A DNA stretch of 5,667 nt from an uncultured Opitutia bacterium (lineage in GTDB: Bacteria; Verrucomicrobiota; Verrucomicrobiia; Opitutales; UBA953). A program made the translations under genes and the position numbers. Where the stretch lies: the NCBI GenBank assembly GCA_903829855.1, contig CAIKRN010000299.1:1-5667 (forward strand). Reading direction: 5' to 3'. Shown here in pieces: positions 1 to 5,667 of the stretch. The stretch's first letter is position 1. Every line of letters begins with the position of its first letter. The notes below the pieces were generated by a model that did not search any database, had not been told where the DNA came from, and saw nothing but the letters and a program-made list of their open reading frames with translations.

Positions 1-2641
1 CGTCGACTGCCATGATGCCGAGTCCGCTCGGGCCGGTTTCCGCATCGATCTCCTTAGCGCTGATTTTACGGCCGGGAATAATGCCAGCCTCTGGAAAGAG
101 GTGATGGATAAGATCAATGGAGGCGAGATGCCGCCGAAAAAGAAACCTCGTCCTGACGCCAAAGAAGCCTTTCGCGTGACCTCGTGGGTGGCTCAGCAGT
201 TGGATGAGACCACCAAGATTGCCCAAGGCGCAGGCGGCCGCGTGCCGATGCGCCGGATGAATCGGGTCGAATACGCCAACACCGTGCGCGACATGTTTGC
301 GCTGGAGGAAGGTTTCGCCCGTCGCATCGAAAAGGAATTGCCGGCTGACGGGAAAGTGGGCGGATTCGATCGTGGCGGCGCCAGCTTGTTCATGGATGAG
401 GGGCAGCTGACCCAGTACATGGCTGTCGCCGACCTGGTGCTGGATGAGGCAGTCTTCATCGAGAAGCCGGATGTGCAGAAATTTACCTGGAACGCCTTGA
501 ACGAAAAGCATGTGCATGGCATTGGGGCGGCCACCAAAGACGCCACCGGTAAGGTCGTGGACACGAACCCGCCGCCGGGAGTGGTGGCGGCCTTCAAAGA
601 ACCGTTGTCCAAAATCGCTGTCGACAATTTCGGTCAATGGAACGCCAAGGAGAATCGTTATGTGCCCCACGGCCCGTTCTATTGGACGGCCAAGAACGGC
701 GGGATTGAATACCTTTCCGGCGGTAATAATTACCGTCGGCCGGGCAACCTGCGGAGTCCTTTCTACGGTGAAGATTGGGGGAAGAAAGGGGTGAAGCGAG
801 ATGGCTGGTATCGTTTCCGCATCAAGGCGGGTGCCTTCAAGGGGGAGGGTAAGGAAGAGCAGAAAGAGGTCAGGCTCGTCGTGGAGTATGGTTCGGGTAG
901 TCCGATTGAGGTGGTGCAGAGTGCCGTGATCGACGCCCCGTTGGACGCCCCGAAGGAATATGTTTTCATGATGTACCTGCAGGCCGGCCCTCCTGGGATG
1001 AATCGGAGTTGGCGCATGGGCTGGGACAACGGGGACAAGGATGTCGTCATCACGAACCCTCTTTACCAGGATGTGCAATGGAAGCCGGTGACCATCGCGG
1101 GGGAGATCGAACGCGCCATCCGGGAGAAAAAGCCGGCCGAATTCATCGCCGAGCTGAAGAAGAAGTCGGAAGTGGCGTTGGCCGCTGCCTTGGAGAATCG
1201 CAAAACTTTCGCCGGTCCCCTGTGGGTCTATGATCCCAAGTTGGATATCGCGAAGCGTCCGCGACTTTGGGTCGGCGAAATGAACTGGGAAGGACCGATT
1301 GTGGAATGGCCGTCCAAGGCCCGGCAGACATTATTCTTTGCTGGCGAAGGGCGGGAGGACGATGCTTACCTTCGCGAAATTTTCGCCCGCATTCTCCCCC
1401 TTGCCTATCGTCGCCCGGCCGCCGCCTCGGAAGTCGAACGCATGGTGGCCTGGACGCTTCAAGTTAAAGCTGCTCGCACCCTGACGTTTAATCAGGCCGT
1501 CCGTGAAGGGGTGAAGAACCTGTTATGCTCGCCGGCGTTCTTATACCTCGGCAGCGAAAGCCAGGTTGCCACGCCCTCGACCGCCCCCGCCTCCGCCCCC
1601 AAGCCCATTGATGATTGGCAATTGGCCAGCCGTCTCTCCTACCTGCTTTGGAGCAGCGCTCCAGACCAAGAGCTGTACAAGTTGGCCGCCGCCGGCAAGT
1701 TGCGCGACCCCTCGGTCATTCAGGCGCAGGTCAAGCGCTTGCTGGCTGATCGCCGGTCGACGGAGTTTGTCCGTAATTTTGCCGGCCAATGGTTGAGCGT
1801 TCGTAATTTCGACAACGGTAACCCGCCGAACCGCGATTTCTATCGTCAGTATGATGATGCCTTGCGGGATAGCTCGAAGCGTGAGCCGCTGGAATTCTTC
1901 CAGGAAGTCCTCCAGAAGAACCTCCCCCTGACCAACTTCCTTGATAGCGATTTCTTAGTGATCAATGAACGGCTGGCCAAACATTACGGGATCGAGGGTG
2001 TGGATGGGGAAAATTTCCGGCGAGTTCCCGCCCCGGCTGATGGTCGGCGCGGCGGTGTGCTGGGGATGGCCGGCTTGATGACCTATCTGGCGGATGGCAC
2101 GCGTACGCTTCCCGTTCGTCGCGCCACCTGGGTTCTGGATATGCTTTGGAATCAGCCCGTGCCGCCGCCACCGCCTAACGCAGGGGACTTGCCCGCCATT
2201 AAGGGCCGCCAGCAACTGACCGTCCGCGAGCGATTGGATCAACACCGTCTTTCGGAGAACTGTGCCAGCTGCCACGCCCGCGTCGATGCCTTCGGCTTGG
2301 CCCTCGAGAATTATGACGCCATCGGTATGTGGCGCGATCGCCAGAACGGGGAGGGGATGCGGGGCGACAAGGGTTCTCCCTTGCTGGATGTGAGCGGTCA
2401 GCTCCCCAATGGCAGTGCTTTCAAGACCGTACAGGAGTTCAAGGCTGCCTTGCTTGCCCAGAAGAAAGTCTTCGCCCGGGCCTTCGTCGAAAAGTTCCTC
2501 TGCTACTCCCTCGGTCGGCCGATCGTTTATGGCGACCACGTCGTGGTCGATCAGATCACCGCGCAGGCGGCCGCCCATGACTATCGCCTGCAGGAAGTCA
2601 TCCAGGCGACCGTCGCGAGTTCCTTTTTCCAAACCCAATAA
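1..2641 (+). CDS. PSCyt1/DUF1587/DUF1595/DUF1592/DUF1588/DUF1585 multi-domain cytochrome-like protein, 5' partial
   Basis: The frame is open from base 2 to the TAA at 2639–2641, giving 879 visible residues. The N-terminus, and presumably a signal peptide, lies off the window. Visible residues 1–50 are the end of a planctomycete cytochrome c domain (PSCyt1): VDCHDAE, then W..VMDKINGGEMPP and a K/P-rich stretch. Base 1 (c) fits the last base of a Cys codon, so the haem motif is probably CVDCH. The other domains, from remembered family patterns, are DUF1587 (about 84–148, RRMNRVEYANTVRDMF), a probable beta-sandwich insert (about 265–365), DUF1595 (about 453–515, LPLAYRRPA), a Pro/Ala/Ser linker (about 522–535), DUF1592 (about 538–666, RLSYLLWSSAPD), DUF1588 (about 681–781) and DUF1585 (about 803–876, FLCYSLGRP). 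DUF1588 carries GTRTLPVRRATWVL, a PPPPP run and a second haem motif, CASCH, at 754–758. A GTG at 101 opens a long ORF but lies inside the cytochrome domain, so it is not the real start. Function is unknown; it is probably an exported, haem-binding partner of the DUF1552 protein encoded 16 bases downstream. The family is clear, the biochemical role is not. Confidence 0.95.
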   Translation, partial: VDCHDAESARAGFRIDLLSADFTAGNNASLWKEVMDKINGGEMPPKKKPRPDAKEAFRVTSWVAQQLDETTKIAQGAGGRVPMRRMNRVEYANTVRDMFALEEGFARRIEKELPADGKVGGFDRGGASLFMDEGQLTQYMAVADLVLDEAVFIEKPDVQKFTWNALNEKHVHGIGAATKDATGKVVDTNPPPGVVAAFKEPLSKIAVDNFGQWNAKENRYVPHGPFYWTAKNGGIEYLSGGNNYRRPGNLRSPFYGEDWGKKGVKRDGWYRFRIKAGAFKGEGKEEQKEVRLVVEYGSGSPIEVVQSAVIDAPLDAPKEYVFMMYLQAGPPGMNRSWRMGWDNGDKDVVITNPLYQDVQWKPVTIAGEIERAIREKKPAEFIAELKKKSEVALAAALENRKTFAGPLWVYDPKLDIAKRPRLWVGEMNWEGPIVEWPSKARQTLFFAGEGREDDAYLREIFARILPLAYRRPAAASEVERMVAWTLQVKAARTLTFNQAVREGVKNLLCSPAFLYLGSESQVATPSTAPASAPKPIDDWQLASRLSYLLWSSAPDQELYKLAAAGKLRDPSVIQAQVKRLLADRRSTEFVRNFAGQWLSVRNFDNGNPPNRDFYRQYDDALRDSSKREPLEFFQEVLQKNLPLTNFLDSDFLVINERLAKHYGIEGVDGENFRRVPAPADGRRGGVLGMAGLMTYLADGTRTLPVRRATWVLDMLWNQPVPPPPPNAGDLPAIKGRQQLTVRERLDQHRLSENCASCHARVDAFGLALENYDAIGMWRDRQNGEGMRGDKGSPLLDVSGQLPNGSAFKTVQEFKAALLAQKKVFARAFVEKFLCYSLGRPIVYGDHVVVDQITAQAAAHDYRLQEVIQATVASSFFQTQ

Positions 2642-2657
2642 CCCGCCACACCTTCTC

Positions 2658-4007
2658 ATGAATATCCAAAGCAACTCCTGGCTTATGTCGCGCCGTACGC
2701 TCATTAAGGGCCTCGGTGCTACGCTCGCCTTGCCTTGGCTGGAGGCCATGAGCCCCAATGCGAAGAAGATTACCACGGCCGGATCGATGGCGGATGGTGA
2801 GATTCCGCGTCGTAGTATGTTTACCTATTGGGGCCTGGGTTTGGAGATTCGCGGCTTCACGCCGACCGATACCGGCAAGAATTACACGATGACGCCGTCG
2901 TTAGCTCCGCTGGCACCGTTCAGGGATGATATGACGGTGCTGACGGGTCTGAAGGCGTTTTCGGGCGGCCACGGCTCCTGTAGCTGTTTGCTCACTGGGC
3001 TGAATACCATCCGGAACGCTCAGACATTGATGTCGGTCGACCAGCAGATCGCCGCCCATCACGGCAGTTCCACACGTTTCCCTTCGCTCGTCTTGGGGAC
3101 AGTGCGCGAAACGGGTTTCGGCGGTCCTACCCCGATGACCCTGTCTTGGAGTCGTAATCGCACGCCCATCACCCCGGAGAACCGTCCGGAGGTGCTTTTT
3201 GAAAAGCTCTTCGGTAGTGAGAACAACACCACGCTGGCGGCCGCCAAGCAGGCGCTCGCACAGCGCGGCAGCCTACTCGATTCGATCAAGGAGCAGGCGG
3301 CCACATTGCAGCGTAATGTCGGCAAGGAAGACCGGGCGCGCCTCGATCAGTATTTTACTTCGATTCGTGATCTGGAGGATCGAATCAAAGTCGAAGGGGA
3401 ATGGATTGATCGCCCCAAGCCCAAGGTGGCCCGTCCAGATTTCGGGTCGCACTCCACGCGCGAACGCATTGCTAATGATGGACGTGGTTATTCCGAATAC
3501 ACCCGCCTCATGTTCGATATGGTCGCACTGGGCTTCCAGACCGACAGCACGCGCGTCGTCACCCATATTCCGCGCACAGAAGGCGATGAAGCTCGCTGCT
3601 TCGGTTATAAGACCAATAGCAAGTGGGACCTTCACACATTGACCCACCACAACGAACAAGAGGACAAGTTGGTCTTCTGGCGTCAGATTGATGCGCTCTA
3701 TATGGCTGAGTGGGCCTACTTCCTGGGCAAACTTAAATCCGTGAAGGAAGGCCACGGCACCTTGCTGGATAACACGATGGCAGCCTGGGGTACCACCAAT
3801 GGTGGCTACAGCGCCCACGACTCCACGATGTTGCCGATGATCCTCTGCGGCGGTTCGGCCCTCGGCCTCAAGCATCAGGGTCACTTGGTGCAGAAGGATG
3901 TGCCGCTGGCGAATGTCTGGCAGACCGTCGTGAGTCGTATCGGCATGCCGTTGCCGACCAACTTCCAGGGTGGCGTGGCGACCGGGGTGGTGAAGGAGCT
4001 CATCTGA
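2658..4007 (+). CDS. DUF1552 (HXXSHH-family) exported protein
   Basis: A complete 449-residue protein ending in TGA at 4005–4007. The N-terminus holds a twin-arginine-type signal, SRRTLIKGLG (residues 11–20), followed by a short hydrophobic stretch (ATLALPWLEAM), so Tat export is likely. I chose ATG 2658 because remembered homologues carry a short SW.L segment before the twin arginines, seen here as SNSWLMSRRT. ATG 2685 (residue 10) is the alternative. Neither has a Shine-Dalgarno sequence. The frame is open further upstream to 2409, but that part overlaps the preceding gene and is a shadow. DUF1552 hallmarks are GGHG plus LLTG (103–114), DQQIA (128–132), SIRDLEDRI (235–243), the signature HTLTHH (326–331), LLDNTMAAWGT (369–379) and the C-terminal NVWQTVVSRIGMPL. 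The signature has Thr where the family name has Ser. The family resembles other Tat-exported PVC proteins, but its reaction is unknown. The 16-base gap to the DUF1592-type gene suggests co-transcription and a joint role. Confidence 0.95.
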   Translation: MNIQSNSWLMSRRTLIKGLGATLALPWLEAMSPNAKKITTAGSMADGEIPRRSMFTYWGLGLEIRGFTPTDTGKNYTMTPSLAPLAPFRDDMTVLTGLKAFSGGHGSCSCLLTGLNTIRNAQTLMSVDQQIAAHHGSSTRFPSLVLGTVRETGFGGPTPMTLSWSRNRTPITPENRPEVLFEKLFGSENNTTLAAAKQALAQRGSLLDSIKEQAATLQRNVGKEDRARLDQYFTSIRDLEDRIKVEGEWIDRPKPKVARPDFGSHSTRERIANDGRGYSEYTRLMFDMVALGFQTDSTRVVTHIPRTEGDEARCFGYKTNSKWDLHTLTHHNEQEDKLVFWRQIDALYMAEWAYFLGKLKSVKEGHGTLLDNTMAAWGTTNGGYSAHDSTMLPMILCGGSALGLKHQGHLVQKDVPLANVWQTVVSRIGMPLPTNFQGGVATGVVKELI

Positions 4008-4036
4008 ATGCGCACCGGTGGATGCCTTTGATGGCG

Positions 4037-4052
4037 AGCCCAGCTCTGGGCT
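4037..4052 (+). terminator. Small intergenic hairpin, possible weak terminator
   Basis: A perfect 6-bp inverted repeat, AGCCCA then TGGGCT with loop GCTC, lies 30 bases after the stop of the DUF1552 gene, in the only sizeable gap between genes (4008–4101). A G·T wobble could extend the stem by one pair. The following bases (TCTGTCTGCTTG) are pyrimidine-rich but not a run of T, so this is not a classical intrinsic terminator. It could attenuate transcription, protect the upstream mRNA end, or be chance. I see no convincing promoter or ribosome binding site in the rest of this gap. Confidence 0.25.
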
Positions 4053-4101
4053 TCTGTCTGCTTGCAATTACCTGGCTGCTGCCTGTCCATCATTTATCCC
4101 T

Positions 4102-5667
4102 ATGAAGTTATCTCGTCAGGCACGTTTGATTCTCCTGTGTCTTCTGGCCGCCGGTTTCCATCAGCCAACCGCTTTCGGCGACGCTATTTCACCGGAAGAT
4201 CTGCGCACCTTGCCTGGCTTTAAGGTCGAATTACTCCGCACAGCCGACCTCGTCACCGAAGGCTCGTGGATTTCGATTATTCAGGATTCTAAAGGTCGGT
4301 TGTTGCTCGGGGGTGAACGGCGCGAACCGATTTCGCGTCTGACTTTACAGGACGGCAAGGTCATCTCCGCCGAGAAGTTAAAATTACCGCTGAGCGAGGT
4401 GATGGGGATGCTCTTCGCTTTCGATAGTCTTTATGTGCATGCCCATGGTCGTGATGCGAGCGGTCGGGAGATTTACGGACTCTTCCGTTGTCGTTCTACG
4501 ACGCCTGACGACCAGTTTGACCAAGTGCAGTTGATTCGTGAGTGGCGGGGCGGTGGCGGGGACCATGGGGCACACACCATTCTGTTGAACCCGGATAAGA
4601 AGCACCTGGACATCCTCTGCGGTAATTTCTGCGATATTCCGCCGGACCTGCTGCCGAGCTCGCCGCACCGTAATTACGCTGATGATCTGGTGCTCCCTCG
4701 CTCCGAGGACGCCACGGGCTTCGGAGCCGGTCGCAAGCCTCCGGGTGGTTTCATTGTCAGGATGGATCCCGACGGTACGCATTGCGAACTCGTCGCCAGC
4801 GGCCAACGGAATACTTACTGCGTAGCCCGTAATGCGGATGGAGAACTGCTGGGCTTCGATAGTGATTTCGAAGGCGACTGGGGTCTGCCGTGGTATCGCC
4901 CTATCCGGGTCTATCATATTACCAGCGGCGCCGATCATGGCTTCCGGGAGGGTGCCAGCAAGTGGCCCGAGTATTACCCAGACAGTTTGCCCAGCTCGGT
5001 CGTCATCGGTATCGGCTGTCCCACGGGGGTGGCTTTCGGGGCGGGTGCGAGATTTCCGGCTAAATATCAGCGAGCACTGTTCATCCAAGATTGGAGCTAT
5101 GGTCGAATCCTGGCTGTACACCTGCGCCCAGACGGTTCGACCTATACGGGTGCCGCGGAGAACTTTCTCGTTCCCGCGGCGTTGCAGGATAAGAAGGGTA
5201 GGTCCCCGTTTAATCTCACCGCGCTAATGATTGGCCAAGACGGCGCGATGTATTTCACGCTCGGCGGTCGGCATACGGCGGGTGCACTCTATCGCGTCAG
5301 CTATGTCGGCGATGCTCCGACCGACCCCGTTGACTTACATGAAGCCAAGGGGGCGGAAGCCCGTGCGCTGAGGCATCAGCTGGAGGCTTTCCATGATCAC
5401 GTTGACCCGAAGGCCGTAGGCACTCTCTGGCCTCAGCTCGGTTCCGCAGACCGTTTCACTCGTTACGCCGCCCGCATCGCTTTGGAGCGTCAGCCGTTAG
5501 CTGAATGGAAAGCGCCCGCCTTGGCCGAGTCCGAACCCACCGCGGCAATGACGGCGCTCTTGGGGTTGGCCCGCGTCGGGGGACTCGAATCTCAAGCTGA
5601 AGTTCTCAAGGGGCAGCAGAAATTCGCATTAGGGAGCCTCTCGACGGAGTCACTGAAACTAGAGAAA
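4102..5667 (+). CDS. PVC-type membrane-bound dehydrogenase-like beta-propeller protein with HEAT-like region, 3' partial
   Basis: The frame is open from ATG 4102 to the last base with no stop, giving 522 visible residues. Residues 1–26 look like a Sec signal peptide: a basic start (MKLSRQAR), the core LILLCLLAAG, and likely cleavage near AFG/DA. Residues 30–402 match the Pirellula/Verrucomicrobium-type dehydrogenase domain (TIGR02604-like), a glucose/sorbosone-dehydrogenase type propeller. Diagnostic pieces are PGFKVELL (38–45), GGGDHGAHTILLNPD (151–165), SGQRN (233–237), DWGLPWYRP (259–267), TSGADHGFREG (274–284), KWPEYYPDSLP (287–297), PTGVAFG (307–313), DWSYGRILAVHL (330–341) and DGAMYFTLGGR (380–390). 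By motif, His155 may match the catalytic base and Arg236–Asn237 the PQQ-contact pair of soluble glucose dehydrogenase; this is inference. From about 415 the protein is helical and HEAT-like. Relatives usually end in a CxxCH cytochrome domain, which would lie beyond the window. Substrate unknown; the protein is probably periplasmic or envelope-associated. There is no Shine-Dalgarno sequence before the ATG. Confidence 0.93.
   Translation, partial: MKLSRQARLILLCLLAAGFHQPTAFGDAISPEDLRTLPGFKVELLRTADLVTEGSWISIIQDSKGRLLLGGERREPISRLTLQDGKVISAEKLKLPLSEVMGMLFAFDSLYVHAHGRDASGREIYGLFRCRSTTPDDQFDQVQLIREWRGGGGDHGAHTILLNPDKKHLDILCGNFCDIPPDLLPSSPHRNYADDLVLPRSEDATGFGAGRKPPGGFIVRMDPDGTHCELVASGQRNTYCVARNADGELLGFDSDFEGDWGLPWYRPIRVYHITSGADHGFREGASKWPEYYPDSLPSSVVIGIGCPTGVAFGAGARFPAKYQRALFIQDWSYGRILAVHLRPDGSTYTGAAENFLVPAALQDKKGRSPFNLTALMIGQDGAMYFTLGGRHTAGALYRVSYVGDAPTDPVDLHEAKGAEARALRHQLEAFHDHVDPKAVGTLWPQLGSADRFTRYAARIALERQPLAEWKAPALAESEPTAAMTALLGLARVGGLESQAEVLKGQQKFALGSLSTESLKLEK

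Noticed and set aside
1566..1612. C-rich, repetitive-looking stretch
   Set aside because: It encodes a Pro/Ala/Ser/Thr linker between DUF1595 and DUF1592. It is a low-complexity linker, not a DNA repeat or regulatory site.
2409..2657. Upstream extension of the DUF1552 reading frame, giving 532 residues
   Set aside because: The extra 83 residues overlap the conserved DUF1585 domain of the preceding gene, are rich in Ser, Arg and Pro like an out-of-frame reading, and would bury the Tat signal inside the protein.
1955..2776. 273-codon open frame on the minus strand
   Set aside because: It lies across the end of the DUF1592-type gene and the start of the DUF1552 gene, both of which have clear family motifs on the + strand. 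Its translation shows no recognisable motif. Long antisense frames are expected from the codon use of these genes.
4008..4031. Seven-codon mini-ORF (ATG to TGA) directly after the DUF1552 stop codon
   Set aside because: Too short to judge, no ribosome binding site, and no sign of leader-peptide features such as runs of one amino-acid codon.
3273..4067. 264-codon open frame on the minus strand
   Set aside because: Opposite the conserved C-terminal half of the DUF1552 gene; the translation has no recognisable domain or signal peptide. It starts beyond the hairpin, but I see no supporting promoter or ribosome binding site.
4062..4097. Possible promoter before the third gene: TTGCAA with AT-rich CATCATTTAT downstream
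   Set aside because: The spacing between the boxes is 20–24 bases, too long for a standard sigma-70-type promoter, and the -10-like match is poor.
4384..5121. 245-codon open frame on the minus strand and the 131-codon + strand frame at 4832–5227
   Set aside because: Both overlap the strongly conserved propeller domain of the third gene, which is read in a different + strand frame and remains open to the window end. Neither shows a family motif.

Overview
This window looks like part of a chromosome from the Planctomycetota–Verrucomicrobiota (PVC) group. All three genes belong to exported protein families that are greatly expanded in, and largely typical of, those phyla. No start codon is preceded by a clear Shine-Dalgarno sequence, which also fits. 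I cannot tell the two phyla apart from this sequence, and I see no RNA genes, CRISPR array, insertion sequence or phage gene.

Layout: all three genes are on the + strand and the coding density is high. (1) Bases 1–2641 are the 3' part of a large multi-domain haem-type protein. Its domain order is planctomycete cytochrome PSCyt1 – DUF1587 – probable beta-sandwich – DUF1595 – DUF1592 – DUF1588 – DUF1585, and it has two CxxCH-type haem sites, the first cut by the window edge. (2) After a 16-base gap, bases 2658–4007 encode a complete DUF1552 (HXXSHH-family) protein with a twin-arginine signal. (3) After a 94-base gap holding a small hairpin, bases 4102 to the window end encode the N-terminal 522 residues of a secreted PVC-type 'membrane-bound dehydrogenase' beta-propeller protein. 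It enters a HEAT-like region before running off the window. Proteins of this type usually end in a cytochrome c domain, which would lie downstream.

How they may work together: the DUF1592/DUF1552 pair is a recurrent PVC gene pair of unknown biochemical function. The dehydrogenase-like protein has residues that seem to match the PQQ and catalytic positions of soluble glucose dehydrogenase. A reasonable inference is an exported redox module: a dehydrogenase oxidises a sugar-like or other organic substrate outside the cytoplasm, and c-type haems pass on the electrons. This is not shown by the sequence. The region is ordinary for PVC genomes, but its families remain biochemically uncharacterised. 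Most of the long ORFs on the opposite strand and in other frames are shadows of these three genes.
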